From Sphingomonadales bacterium (GTDB lineage Bacteria; Pseudomonadota; Alphaproteobacteria; Sphingomonadales; Sphingomonadaceae), in the NCBI GenBank assembly GCA_009995225.1, contig JAACPW010000008.1, positions 84,921 through 148,920 on the forward strand: DNA of 64,000 nucleotides, given 5' to 3'. Under the pieces are notes generated by a model. The model saw only the letters and a list, made by a program, of their open reading frames with translations. It made no database searches and had not been told where the DNA came from. Of this stretch, positions 53,169 through 62,734 are shown piece by piece (position 1 is the first letter of the stretch; each line of letters starts with the position of its first letter). The position numbers were made by a program, and so were the translations under genes.

Positions 53169-55157
53169 ATGAAACTCATCAAAGCCTCGCTCGCCGCCGC
53201 TCTGATCGGTGTGTCGACCATCGGTCTCGTGGCGGCTGCCCCCGTTGCCACGCAAGCGCAGGGTGCCATTCCGGTCGATGTCTGGGCCCTGCGCGATGTC
53301 GTCAATGCGGTGCAGGTTTCGCCCGACGGAAAGCATCTGCTGGTCCACAAGGTGGAAAGCCGCGAAGGCGAATATGTGCTGGAGATTTATCGCACCGATG
53401 ATCTTTCCAAGCCCTTGCGCCGCGTCAACGCCGATCCGATGGAGATCGTTTCCGCCACCTGGGTCAGCGGCACGCAGATCTATGGGACCGCCTGGCAGGT
53501 CTTGCGCAAGACCGTGAAGAACCAGGAAGAGGACGTGCGCAGCTACGCCTCGTTCTTCTATGATGTTGAGGCGAACAAGTTCAGCCGGGTGGACGGCAAT
53601 TTCGGGTTGGTGAATACCCTTCCCAACGATCCGGATTCGATCCTCGTATCGACGGGAACGGCCGTCGGGGACACGACCGGGAGCGACCCCTTCGCCCGGT
53701 TCCGGCCGCGCTCCTATTACAAGTTCAATCTGAACAATGGATCGCGGGAGCTCGTTCTGCGCGGCTCAAGCAAGTACCCGCAGGCGTCCTTCGACAATGA
53801 CGGCAACCCGCGGTTCACGCAGAGCATCGACCCTGTATCGAACAAGTTGCAGTTCTTCTTCCGCAAGCCGGGGGACGGATCATGGACGCAGTTTCTCGAA
53901 ACCGACCTGAATGATGTGAAGAACGTCGCGCCGGTCTATACCAACATCCCGGGCCTTGCCGGCTTTGACCCCGATGATCCCAATCGCGGCTATTTCATCA
54001 ACTGGGCCGAGGGCGAGGACAAAGCGGCGCTGTTTGAATTCGACTTCGCTACCGGTACGGTCGGCAAGAAGCTGTTCCAGGACGAAAACGCCGATGTGAT
54101 GGGTGTCCAGACCCACTCGATCCCCGGCAATGACAAGCTCGTCGCGGCGGTCTATCCGGGCGCGAAGATGGAACGCCATTGGTTCGATGAAGAGGAAAAG
54201 GCGCTGTACGAGGCGCTTGAGCAGCAAATCCCTCATGCGCACCAGCTTTCGATTTCCAGCCGTTCGGTCGATGGGCAGTCGATGATCGTGTCCAATCGGG
54301 GGCCGCGTGATCCCGGCTCGTTCTGGTTGGTCAAGGATGGCAAGCTTGCCAAGCTGGGCAGTCGCAACCCGCTGATCGCTCCCGAGGCGCTCGCGGATGT
54401 CGAATACATCCGTTACACCGCGCGCGATGGCCGGGTGATCCCTGCCTATCTGACGAAGCCCAATGGCACCGGACCGTTCCCCTTGATCGTGCTGCCGCAT
54501 GGTGGCCCGATGGTGAACGAGGTCGTCACCTATGACGAATGGGGCCAGTTGCTCGCCAACCAGGGCTATATGGTGCTGCAACCGCAATACCGGGTCAGCG
54601 TGGGCTGGGGCCGTGACCATTTCCTCGCGGGCTTCGACGAATACGGCAAGGCCATGCAGGACGACAAGGATGACGGTGCCCTGCATCTGGTGAAACAAGG
54701 CCTTGTCGATCCGGACCGCATTGCGATGTTCGGCTGGTCCTATGGCGGCTATGCCGCGCTGGTTGCAGCCAGCCGCGATCCCAATATTTACCAATGCACC
54801 ATCGCAGGCGCAGCGGTTTCCAACTGGCCCAAGCTGAAGCAAGTGTGGGGCCGCGGCCGTGACAGCGCGGTGGATCAATATTGGCTCAACACCGCCTATG
54901 GCGTGAACCCGGTTGCCGAGGTGGACAAGGTCAACATTCCGCTGCTGATGGTGCATGGCGATGTCGACCGCCGGGTGCTGTATTATCACTTCACCGATTA
55001 CAAAAAGGCCTTCGAGCAGACCGGCAAGGATGGGCAATTCATCACGCTGGAAGGGGCCGACCACTTCTACAACACGCTGATGTATAACCACCAGCAGCAA
55101 TTCTTCACCAAGATGCTGGATTACCTCGCCAATGATTGCGGGCCCGGCGGGCTGTAG
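53169..55157 (+). CDS. S9-family serine peptidase (acylaminoacyl/dipeptidyl peptidase type)
   Basis: ATG 53169 (MKLIKASLAAALIGVSTIGL) starts a signal peptide cleaved near TQA-QG, giving a 662-residue exported enzyme. The N-terminal half is a beta-propeller-like region (WALRDVVNAVQVSPDGKHLL). The C-terminal alpha/beta-hydrolase has the nucleophile elbow GWSYGGYAAL, the Asp in MVHGDVDRRV and the His in EGADHFYNT, a full catalytic triad. Such enzymes cut short peptides in the periplasm. It follows TonB receptor 1 after a terminator, so it has its own promoter but plausibly shares the pathway. Confidence 0.94.
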   Translation: MKLIKASLAAALIGVSTIGLVAAAPVATQAQGAIPVDVWALRDVVNAVQVSPDGKHLLVHKVESREGEYVLEIYRTDDLSKPLRRVNADPMEIVSATWVSGTQIYGTAWQVLRKTVKNQEEDVRSYASFFYDVEANKFSRVDGNFGLVNTLPNDPDSILVSTGTAVGDTTGSDPFARFRPRSYYKFNLNNGSRELVLRGSSKYPQASFDNDGNPRFTQSIDPVSNKLQFFFRKPGDGSWTQFLETDLNDVKNVAPVYTNIPGLAGFDPDDPNRGYFINWAEGEDKAALFEFDFATGTVGKKLFQDENADVMGVQTHSIPGNDKLVAAVYPGAKMERHWFDEEEKALYEALEQQIPHAHQLSISSRSVDGQSMIVSNRGPRDPGSFWLVKDGKLAKLGSRNPLIAPEALADVEYIRYTARDGRVIPAYLTKPNGTGPFPLIVLPHGGPMVNEVVTYDEWGQLLANQGYMVLQPQYRVSVGWGRDHFLAGFDEYGKAMQDDKDDGALHLVKQGLVDPDRIAMFGWSYGGYAALVAASRDPNIYQCTIAGAAVSNWPKLKQVWGRGRDSAVDQYWLNTAYGVNPVAEVDKVNIPLLMVHGDVDRRVLYYHFTDYKKAFEQTGKDGQFITLEGADHFYNTLMYNHQQQFFTKMLDYLANDCGPGGL

Positions 55158-55185
55158 GCAAGGTCAAACAGTGGTATCATTTGGG

Positions 55186-55213
55186 GAGGGCCCGGTCTTG
55201 CGACCGGGCCCTC
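55186..55213. terminator. Hairpin between convergent S9 peptidase and small periplasmic gene
   Basis: GAGGGCCCGGTC-TTGC-GACCGGGCCCTC is a perfect 12-bp stem with a tetraloop in the 76-bp gap between convergent stops. There is no T-run, so it may act as a Rho-assisted or bidirectional terminator. Confidence 0.6.
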
Positions 55214-55233
55214 AACGTATGTGCGCACGGCGC

Positions 55234-55788
55234 TTATTGGATACGCTTGCCCTTCACGCCGATCTGCCCGTTGATGCGGATGAAATAGAAGCCAAGCGAC
55301 GCCACCTTGAATACGACTGTGTCGCCAGCCTTGATCGGGGCGAGCCGCTGCGGGGCGTTGGAGATTTCCCACACCGCACCTTCTGCGGTGGTAAAACGCC
55401 ACGCCTTGGCGCTCATCCGCCGTGCGCTTGTGATTGTCGTTTCGAGCAATTCGCTGGTTTGCTTGTCGGTGTTGTCGCCTTCGAGAATGTCGAGATCGGG
55501 CACGGTGAAGCCGAACAGCTGTCGCCGGGTGCGGCGGACGTCATCACGGTCGACAATTTTCACATCACCTGCGTCGCTGGCCGTGACCATCGCGCCAACC
55601 TTGGCGTCATAGCATGCGAGCCGTTCAGTCTTGTCAGCGATCGTGCGGCATGCCTTGAGTGCACCCACGTAATCCTCGTCAGCCGCCTGTGCCTGCGCAA
55701 GCGCCGGGGTGGCGAGCAGCAAGGCCAAAACGCCTGAATTGGCTGCAAAAAGCACCGCAGTAGGCGTTGCGAGCAGTGGTCTGGTCAT
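55234..55788 (-). CDS. Exported hypothetical protein with LKACRTIxDxxxRLACYD motif
   Basis: ATG 55788 (MTRPLLATPTAVLFAANSGV) gives a signal peptide cleaved near ALA-QA and 184 aa overall. The mature N-terminus has the paired-Cys helix LKACRTIADKTERLACYDAK, followed by a linker and a beta domain (WRFTTAEGAVWEISNAPQRL, KAGDTVVFKVASLGFYFIR). This two-part pattern is common in sphingomonad periplasmic proteins of unknown function. It diverges from TonB receptor 2 and may be unrelated to it. The two cysteines could form a disulfide that staples the helix. Confidence 0.8.
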   Translation of the reverse strand: MTRPLLATPTAVLFAANSGVLALLLATPALAQAQAADEDYVGALKACRTIADKTERLACYDAKVGAMVTASDAGDVKIVDRDDVRRTRRQLFGFTVPDLDILEGDNTDKQTSELLETTITSARRMSAKAWRFTTAEGAVWEISNAPQRLAPIKAGDTVVFKVASLGFYFIRINGQIGVKGKRIQ

Positions 55789-55957
55789 CGCGTGTTCTCC
55801 CTTGCCATTACGGCAGCGGGGGCCAAAATCCCCCGCAATGAGTTCTTTAATAGCCCTATGGCCAAAGCCCGCCGAGATAAAGCCTCGCGAATGCAGCACT
55901 GTCGCCAGAATGCAACAGTTGCCGCGCAACGATGGAAGGATGCGTCACCACCGATTG

Positions 55958-55974
55958 CCCCCCACGTGGGGAAT
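55958..55974. promoter_or_regulatory. Palindromic element CCCCACGTGGGG upstream of TonB receptor 2
   Basis: A 12-bp perfect palindrome (55960-55971) within CCCCCCACGTGGGGAAT lies about 85 nt before the receptor ATG. A close copy, CCCTCCACATGGGGCAAT, lies at 49426-49443 before TonB receptor 1. It is a shared operator or promoter candidate; the regulator is unknown. Confidence 0.4.
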
Positions 55975-56058
55975 GACATAGGGAGGCGAAATCCGGGCAG
56001 CCGCCCGCGACTTTGTACTGCGTCCGTCGTTTGACCAGCGCGCATCAAGGGGAAGAAC

Positions 56059-59034
56059 ATGACGAATTTCAACAAGGCCTCGCTTCTCGCGGGGACATTC
56101 ATGGCTGGCGCCATTTTTGCAACGCCGGCGTATGCGCAGGACGCAGACACCGTTGACAGCATGCAGGCGCCGGAAGAAAATTTCATCGTCGTTACGGGCT
56201 CGCGCATTCAGCAGCGCAATGTTGATACCGCAGCGCCCGTTGCAGTGGTTGGAGCCGAGGAATTCACCCTTTCTGGCTCCGTGAACGTCGAAAACGTGCT
56301 GAACACGCTTCCGCAGGTTATTCCGGGCACCACAGCGTTCTCGAACAACCCGGGCAACGGCGCGGTGACGCTCAACCTTCGCGGCCTTGGTGCGACCCGT
56401 ACCCTGGTGCTGGTCAATGGTCGTCGCTGGGTCTCATTTGACACCAATCAGGTGGTCGATCTCAACACGATCCCTGCCTTCCTGATTGAATCGGTTGACG
56501 TGGTGACCGGTGGTGCTTCGGCTGTTTACGGTTCGGACGCCCTTGGCGGTGTTGTCAACTTCCGGCTCAAGAAGGTCGAAGGCCTTGAACTGGGTGGCCA
56601 GTATTCTCTCACCGAGCGCGGCGATGGTGCCCGTTATCAGGCCTATGGCGCGATTGGCGCAAGCTTCGACGATGGCCGTGGTAGCGCGACCATCTATGGC
56701 GAATACTTCAATCGTGAATCGATCTTCCAGGGCGATCGCGGTTTCTCGCGGTTCGCGCTTGGCGGTGAAACGCAAGGCGACCCGCTTCAGCAGTTCGGTT
56801 CGGGCGCGCTTCCCGTTGCACGTATCTTGGCACCTGCCAACGTGGCAATCGTCGCCGATCCGGGCTCGTTCGCGGACAATCCGGAAAATTTCGCCAACCT
56901 GGCCACAGGCAGCGTCCTTCGTGACGGCCTTTTCCGGGCGCCTGGCGCGGTGTCCCCGACCGCGGGTGACACCTACAATTACGCTCCGGTAAACTACCTT
57001 CAGATCCCGCAAGAGCGTTATCTGTTTGGAGGCTATGCCGATTATGAATTCAGCGACGGCCATCGCGCGTATGGTGAAGTAACCTACATCAACAACCGCG
57101 TTGCCCAGGAACTGGCGGCAACGCCGATCACCGGCACGACCAATGTTAACATTGCTGCCGTGTCGCAGTTCCTTGATCCGGCAGCCCTCGCGGCGTTTAA
57201 CCTGCTTGATGCCAACCAGCAGGCTGCCGATGCTCAGCGCGTTGCCAACGGTCTTGACCCCTTGTTCACGCCGGGTGTGGTCCGTGCCAACGTTCTGCGT
57301 CGCACAACGGAAACCGGCTCACGCAACACGCTTGATGAACGCAATGCCTTCCGCGTTCTTGCCGGTGTGACCGGTGCGATCACCGATAACCTGAATTACG
57401 ATGCGTATTATTCCTACGCCCGCACGCGGAACGCCAACGTGCAGCAGGGCAATATCTCGCGGTCTGCATTCAACCGTGGCCTTGATGGCACCGATCCCGC
57501 GATCAACATCTTTGGTCCGAACACGCTGACGCCTGAAATGGTTCAGCAGATCAGCATTCAGGCCCAGAATGGCGACATTTCGACCGTCGAAGTGGCTGCA
57601 GCCAGCGTCAACGGCTTCCTCGGCAGCCTGGGCTTTGGTGGTGACGACATCGGTTTCGCAATCGGCACCGAATACCGCCGGGTTGCGGCGCAGTTCCTGC
57701 CCGATACGGCGCTGGCATCGGGTGACGTTGTTGGCTTCAACGCCGGTGAAGCGACGCAGGGCGCGTACGACGTGAAGGAAATCTTCGCGGAAGTTATCGT
57801 GCCGCTGATCGAAACTGACAGCGGGCTGAGCCTCACCGTCAACGGCGCTGGCCGTTATTCCGACTATTCGCTTGAGAATGTCGGCGGCGTGTGGACCTAC
57901 GCAGGCGGCGTGCAGTTCCGTCCGGTTGAGGACATCATGTTCCGCGGACAGTATCAGCGCGCTGTGCGGGCACCGAACGTGCAGGAACTGTTCGGCGGTC
58001 AGGCCATCGGCTTCCCCGGCGCTGTTGACCCTTGCAGCAGCGCGCCCTTCATTGCGGCAAACCCGGGTGCGTCGGCGACTTGTGTCGCAACGGGTGTTCC
58101 GGCAGGCAACGTCGGCGGGGGTCAGGCGGTTCAGTTGAACGCGCAGATCCCGGCTCTGTTCGGCGGCAACCCTGATCTTGGCGAAGAAACGTCGACCAGC
58201 TGGACCGCTGGTGTGGTGCTTCAGCCCTCGTTCGTACCGGGCATGACAATCACGGCAGACTATTTCAACATTGAAGTCGAAGACTTCATTACCATTGCCG
58301 GTGGTAATCTGCAGGGCCTGCTGAACCTGTGCTATGGATCGGCCCAGGACGTGAACAGCCAGCTGTGTCAGCCGTTCGTGGGAATCCGCGATGCCGATGG
58401 TCGGATCGATGTTGGTAATCCGCCGCTCATCGCTGGTGTCAACGCTGCCAACCTTGAAACGTCGGGTGTTGACCTTCAGGTCAATTACGCTTCCACCCTG
58501 CCGTTTTCGCTGATGACCGGTTCGGGTTCGTCGCGCTTCGATCTCAACTTCAACGGAACCTGGACTGAAAAGTACGACTTTACGCCGGTTACTGGTTTGC
58601 CGGACGTGGATGAGTGTGCGGGCCGGTTCGGCGGCAGCTGCGGTCAGCCGATTGCTTCGTTCAAGTGGGCATCGCGTCTCAGCGTGATCGACGGTCCGTT
58701 GACAACCAGCGTGCGGTGGCGTCACCTTTCGGCGGTTGATGACGCCGATGACGATACCAACTTTGCCGACTTCAACGGCATCGAACGCATCAGCGCCTAC
58801 GACCTGTTCGATCTGACCTTCGCGTTTGAAGCGACGGAAAATGTTGTGTTCTCCATTGGTGTAAACAACATTTTCGATACCCTTCCGGGTACGCCGACCT
58901 TCGACGGTATTGAGGTTTCCAATCGTCCGAACAGCCTGTTGCTTGGCGATAACCAGGAACAGGGTAACACCTACCCAAGCGTATATGACGTGCTTGGCCG
59001 TGACTTCTTCGCTTCGATCGCGTTCTCCTTCTAA
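56059..59034 (+). CDS. TonB-dependent outer membrane receptor 2
   Basis: The 991-residue receptor starts with a signal peptide (FNKASLLAGTFMAGAIFATPAYA). Its plug has NFIVVTGSRIQQRNVDTAAP, VTLNLRGLGATRTLVLVNGR and YGSDALGGVVNFRLKKVEG. The barrel ends in GRDFFASIAFSF with terminal Phe. It is the same receptor group as receptor 1 but about 180 residues shorter, and both share a promoter-region element. Loops contain paired cysteines (VDPCSSAPF, SATCVAT). No substrate is evident. The convergent 2OG-oxygenase/methyltransferase trio lies just downstream. Confidence 0.93.
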   Translation: MTNFNKASLLAGTFMAGAIFATPAYAQDADTVDSMQAPEENFIVVTGSRIQQRNVDTAAPVAVVGAEEFTLSGSVNVENVLNTLPQVIPGTTAFSNNPGNGAVTLNLRGLGATRTLVLVNGRRWVSFDTNQVVDLNTIPAFLIESVDVVTGGASAVYGSDALGGVVNFRLKKVEGLELGGQYSLTERGDGARYQAYGAIGASFDDGRGSATIYGEYFNRESIFQGDRGFSRFALGGETQGDPLQQFGSGALPVARILAPANVAIVADPGSFADNPENFANLATGSVLRDGLFRAPGAVSPTAGDTYNYAPVNYLQIPQERYLFGGYADYEFSDGHRAYGEVTYINNRVAQELAATPITGTTNVNIAAVSQFLDPAALAAFNLLDANQQAADAQRVANGLDPLFTPGVVRANVLRRTTETGSRNTLDERNAFRVLAGVTGAITDNLNYDAYYSYARTRNANVQQGNISRSAFNRGLDGTDPAINIFGPNTLTPEMVQQISIQAQNGDISTVEVAAASVNGFLGSLGFGGDDIGFAIGTEYRRVAAQFLPDTALASGDVVGFNAGEATQGAYDVKEIFAEVIVPLIETDSGLSLTVNGAGRYSDYSLENVGGVWTYAGGVQFRPVEDIMFRGQYQRAVRAPNVQELFGGQAIGFPGAVDPCSSAPFIAANPGASATCVATGVPAGNVGGGQAVQLNAQIPALFGGNPDLGEETSTSWTAGVVLQPSFVPGMTITADYFNIEVEDFITIAGGNLQGLLNLCYGSAQDVNSQLCQPFVGIRDADGRIDVGNPPLIAGVNAANLETSGVDLQVNYASTLPFSLMTGSGSSRFDLNFNGTWTEKYDFTPVTGLPDVDECAGRFGGSCGQPIASFKWASRLSVIDGPLTTSVRWRHLSAVDDADDDTNFADFNGIERISAYDLFDLTFAFEATENVVFSIGVNNIFDTLPGTPTFDGIEVSNRPNSLLLGDNQEQGNTYPSVYDVLGRDFFASIAFSF

Positions 59035-59056
59035 GAACGCGTCAAAGCGCAAGCCG

Positions 59057-59091
59057 AAAGGGGCGGTGGACTTCGGTCCGCCGCCCTTTTT
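59057..59091 (+). terminator. Intrinsic terminator after TonB receptor 2
   Basis: A GC-rich stem (GGGCGGTGGAC / GTCCGCCGCCC) with a TTCG tetraloop is followed by a T5 run, 23 nt after the stop. AAA on the upstream side makes it work for the convergent operon as well. Confidence 0.88.
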
Positions 59092-59173
59092 CGTGGCCGT
59101 CTCGCAAGCGTAAAGTGCGCGCCCGCGCTGCCGCACAAAAGTGCGTGGTCGTCGCCTCAGTTTCTGGGATGGA

Positions 59174-60079
59174 TCAGTTAAAAACGAGGAACGAGGCGAT
59201 CGCTCGCCCGGAAGGCTCGCACACGGGCGTCTCTGCGCACTGTTTCAGCCCCGCCGCAGCGAAAGCGTCCATGATGGCGCCGCGTTGATCCGCACGCGCG
59301 CAGGCGCGTTCAAGCGAAGCGATGCGCCCGACTTCGTTAATGGCGTGATTTTCGATCGCGGCGATAGCATCGCGGATCGCGGTAGTTCCGGCCTGCTCAC
59401 CCATGAGCACCGCACGGCGCAACGCTTCAGGGATTTCCCAGCCGGGGCTGCTGTCGCCAAAGCGTTGCGCGCCCAGCAACCCAATCGCGGCAGCAACCTG
59501 GGCTGCGACTTGCGGCCCGCCATTGGGCGCATCAAGCACCGTACCGAGAAGCTGTGCAAGCTTTTGATCGGTCAGCACCCATTCGATTGCCGCACGGCGG
59601 GCCAGATTATGTTCGAGGATGGGCCCATCGCCGCGATGGATCATCAGGGCAACTTGGCCATCCGGCGCAAGCACGCGCGAAATCTCGGCGCAAACCCTTG
59701 CGACATCGCCGTATTCAAAGCCGAACTGGCTGACCACCGCGCCGAATGTGTCTGCGTCAAACGGCAAATCTTCCATCGCAATGCCGCCGCGCGTGACGGT
59801 TCCGGCGGGCGGGGCGGGGAGATGGGGCGCACGGTCAATCCCGGTCAGTTCGAGATCGGGGCGGCATGCGTGTATCCAGCCAAGCACGCGGCCGTCGCCG
59901 GTGGCCAGATCAAGAACCGCCGTGCCTTCGGGGAGCCCGCCGATAAATCCGTCCCATGCGGCGCGCTGCGCGTCTTCGATGATCGCCCAGCGTTGCGGCA
60001 GGCAGCCACCGCGTCCCGCACCAGCACTTGCGCCCGTATTGGCAGCCCAGAAATCATTCCATGCCCCGGCATCGTTCAT
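59174..60079 (-). CDS. Class I SAM-dependent methyltransferase
   Basis: The 301-residue protein has the methyltransferase motif I VLDLATGDGRVLG, followed by an acidic motif II (LELTGIDRAPHLP), motif III area EDLPFDADTFGAVVSQFGFEY and a post-motif RVLAPDGQVALMIHRGDG. This is the UbiE/SAM_11 type. The methyl acceptor is unknown. Its ATG overlaps the stop of the TPR-oxygenase gene (ATGA), and the operon carries two 2OG-Fe(II) oxygenases, which suggests stepwise hydroxylation and methylation of one substrate (inference). A cysteine-containing C-terminal region is unassigned. Confidence 0.85.
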   Translation of the reverse strand: MNDAGAWNDFWAANTGASAGAGRGGCLPQRWAIIEDAQRAAWDGFIGGLPEGTAVLDLATGDGRVLGWIHACRPDLELTGIDRAPHLPAPPAGTVTRGGIAMEDLPFDADTFGAVVSQFGFEYGDVARVCAEISRVLAPDGQVALMIHRGDGPILEHNLARRAAIEWVLTDQKLAQLLGTVLDAPNGGPQVAAQVAAAIGLLGAQRFGDSSPGWEIPEALRRAVLMGEQAGTTAIRDAIAAIENHAINEVGRIASLERACARADQRGAIMDAFAAAGLKQCAETPVCEPSGRAIASFLVFN

Positions 60080-61821
60080 TCGGGCGTCTCCGTTACGGGC
60101 ACGACATCAAAGGCCACCGTCACGCGCTCAGCCGCAGCCTCGTCCGCACCAAAGGGCGTGGTCCCGTGATACAGGGTCGAAGGAAACAGGGCGAGATAGC
60201 CTTCGCGCGGGCCGATCATGGCAATCGGGTCAAGTTTCAGCCCGAGATCGCGCGGCGGGCGCCCGATTTCGAGCCACCCCCGTCGCGCCTCGAGGTCATC
60301 GGCATCCTTCGGAACGACCAGATACAGCGCCGAGGAAACGAGGCCCTGCGGGTGGATATGTGCGGTGTGATAATCGCCCGCGCCCGCGCCGCCGGTCAAT
60401 CGCACCGACCATGACCCTGCCAATTGCCAGGGGGTGTCGCGGTGGCGCAGCAACGGGTGGGTGTCGTCACGCTGCGGCAGTCCGGCACGGTAGGCTTCCA
60501 GCGTGGCGGTGATTGCCGCGTGCAATTCAGCGAGCACCGGCTCGGTGCGGTGGAACAGGATGCCGCGTGTCTGGGTGCCGCCGCGAAGGGACTGGCCAAG
60601 CGGCATCGAGGAAGCGGCGTGGAGCAGGCGGAGCTGGGCGATCGCTTCGGCCACCAACCCGTGCCGCGCCAGCAATGGCTGCATCTGGACGAGGCCGGGC
60701 TGTTCATGCAGCCACTGCGCGCGGTCATCACCTGCCATCCGCCATGCAATGCCGCGCAAAGCCCAGGCCGAAATGTCCCATGGATCGGCGGCGAGCGCGC
60801 GCGTCAGCAGCGCCTCAGCCGCCTCCGGATCGTGCCCGCGAAGCCGGTGCCGGGCCTCATGCAGGTGGCGGATAGGGCGCGGATCGACAAGGTCTGCAAA
60901 GATGGCTTCGGCCCGATCGTAATCACCCGACGACCCGGCATGGATCGCCTCAAGCAGGGCGAAATGCGCCACGTTCGGAAAGCTGCGGCGGGCTTTGGCA
61001 GCGATATCTGCAGCCTCCGCCGCAAGGTCGAGCCCGGCGAGCGTTTCGATTTGGCTGGCGGGAATGTTGGGATCCAACGGTGCGCGGCGTGCGGCCTCGT
61101 GAAACGGAGCCGTGAAATCGGGCTCTCCTGCGGCGAGCCTTAGCCCTGCGAGGAACGTCAGCCCGCCCAGAAACCCCGGCGCTTGCTGTGCGAGCTGTTC
61201 GGCGATCAGGCGGGCGCCACGCACATCGCCCGCCAATTCGAGCGCCTGTGCCTTGCCAAGCCACAATTCGGCATCGCCGGGGCTTGCCACCAACGCCCGG
61301 TCAAACCGCGCAACGGCATCGTCTTCCCCCCGCTCGAGCGCAACCCGTGCACGGCCATGAAGCGCGCGCAGGCGTCCGGGCTCAGCGCGCAATGCGATAT
61401 CGTACCACCGCGCCGCTGCTGCAAGATTGCCGAGGGCGCGCTCGGACGTGGCCCGCACGCTGGCGAGGCGTGCATTCAGGCGGGCTTTTGCCCCGTGCCG
61501 GTCAAGCACCGCCAGCACCTTGGCGTGGCGGCCAAGTTGCTGAAGTGCAATGGCATGGTTGATCGCGTAATCGATGATGGCCGGGGCGGCGGCGCAGGCC
61601 GCAGCAAAGTGCGCCTCGGCCGCTTTGGCATCGCCGGCCTTCATTGCCAGATCGCCCGCCGCATCGGCCAGCGGCGCGTCACCGGGAAAGGCGCGGCGGG
61701 CCGGTTCTGCGATGGCCCGCGCTCCTGCGGCATCCCCCGATTGCAGCTTCATGCGCATGGCCACGATGGCTGCGGCGGCATTGACGGGGGAGGGCACCGA
61801 GAAGGCTTGAAAGCCATTCAT
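60076..61821 (-). CDS. TPR protein with C-terminal 2OG-Fe(II) oxygenase domain
   Basis: The 581-residue protein has TPR-type helix pairs in residues about 20-370 (LADAAGDLAMKAGDAKAAEA and LAAAARWYDIALRAEPGRL). A C-terminal jelly roll covers about 400-575. It shows the TIGR02466-like signature: HTAHIHPQGLVSSALYLVVP with the HxH metal ligands, LALFPSTLYHGTTPF with the distal His, and a basic RVTVAFD for 2-oxoglutarate. The start overlaps the upstream oxygenase stop, and the stop overlaps the methyltransferase start. The TPR part probably recruits a protein or peptide substrate. Confidence 0.85.
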   Translation of the reverse strand: MNGFQAFSVPSPVNAAAAIVAMRMKLQSGDAAGARAIAEPARRAFPGDAPLADAAGDLAMKAGDAKAAEAHFAAACAAAPAIIDYAINHAIALQQLGRHAKVLAVLDRHGAKARLNARLASVRATSERALGNLAAAARWYDIALRAEPGRLRALHGRARVALERGEDDAVARFDRALVASPGDAELWLGKAQALELAGDVRGARLIAEQLAQQAPGFLGGLTFLAGLRLAAGEPDFTAPFHEAARRAPLDPNIPASQIETLAGLDLAAEAADIAAKARRSFPNVAHFALLEAIHAGSSGDYDRAEAIFADLVDPRPIRHLHEARHRLRGHDPEAAEALLTRALAADPWDISAWALRGIAWRMAGDDRAQWLHEQPGLVQMQPLLARHGLVAEAIAQLRLLHAASSMPLGQSLRGGTQTRGILFHRTEPVLAELHAAITATLEAYRAGLPQRDDTHPLLRHRDTPWQLAGSWSVRLTGGAGAGDYHTAHIHPQGLVSSALYLVVPKDADDLEARRGWLEIGRPPRDLGLKLDPIAMIGPREGYLALFPSTLYHGTTPFGADEAAAERVTVAFDVVPVTETPE

Positions 61822-62546
61822 TTGCTGCGCAACCAGCCCGTCACCGCCAGCCGCCCCATCGGCGCAAATGGCGGGACATAACTCACAAGGTGCGACTGCG
61901 GCACGCGGAACAGGTTCAAGGCGTTGAAGCGCGGCTTGAAGCCTTCAACGACATCGCCCTCGTCGTCCAGGAACAATAGGTATCCGCCCCAGTCCGGGTG
62001 CCAATCGTCACGCGCAAGGTTGAGCACGTAGGCCACCTCCCAGCGTTCTGCGACATGGCTGTCGATATGGCGGCCCAGATAGTGCGTGGGGCCGAACAAG
62101 GTGGCTTGCCCATCGGCCTTGACCAGATCAATCCCGGTCACAACCCGCGCCAGATCCATGAAGGCGGGCGCATTCAGGTGTTCGAGCAGGATTTCGTGCG
62201 GGCTGCCGGGATTCCAGCCCTCCTGCAGCGCGGTCAGGATCGGATAATGGGCAAATCGGAACCCGTAATCCCCCCGCGCCGAGTGTTCTTCGGCGCGGCG
62301 GGCGGCCTGGCTCAGTTCCTCTTGGCCCTGCGGTGTTCGCGTCTCAGCGGCACGGAAGCTGCGGGGCTTGCCGTCTCCGGCGCCCACCGCCATGCCCCAG
62401 GGGGTTCCGCGAGCGAGCACGGCTAGCAGTTCGCGCGCGCTTTCGTCGGTCAGGACATCGCGCACCTGCACGCGTCCTGTCGCGGCAAAGCGAGCCGCGA
62501 GCGCCTTGCGATCAAGCGCGGCGTTAAGGTCGAATAGGGTCTTCAT
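61818..62546 (-). CDS. 2OG-Fe(II) oxygenase
   Basis: ATG 62546 (MKTLFDLNAALDRKALAARF) follows CAGGAG; the track ORF is over-extended by 94 codons. The product is 242 aa, close to prolyl-4-hydroxylase-like enzymes. The metal triad is readable as H160-x-D162 in GRHIDSH and H219 in FRVPQSHLVSYV, with R232 in GRLAVTGW for 2-oxoglutarate. WGGYLLFLDDEG is the typical strand before the distal His. It is the first gene of the three-gene unit. The substrate is unknown; a peptide or amino-acid side chain is plausible. Confidence 0.88.
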   Translation of the reverse strand: MKTLFDLNAALDRKALAARFAATGRVQVRDVLTDESARELLAVLARGTPWGMAVGAGDGKPRSFRAAETRTPQGQEELSQAARRAEEHSARGDYGFRFAHYPILTALQEGWNPGSPHEILLEHLNAPAFMDLARVVTGIDLVKADGQATLFGPTHYLGRHIDSHVAERWEVAYVLNLARDDWHPDWGGYLLFLDDEGDVVEGFKPRFNALNLFRVPQSHLVSYVPPFAPMGRLAVTGWLRSK

Positions 62547-62734
62547 GGCCGCTCCTGGGGGATGCCTGCCACTGTGCTCGCGCCAAGGCAAGCGCAGGGC
62601 GACCAGACCAACCATCATTTTGCCAGCTTGATTTGATGGGATGCCTTCAATAGGCGGTTGGTCGGACGCGAGTGGCGCAATGCAACTGATTTGACGCCAA
62701 CGCCGGGACGCATAGCCAATGCCGGGAGAGAGAC

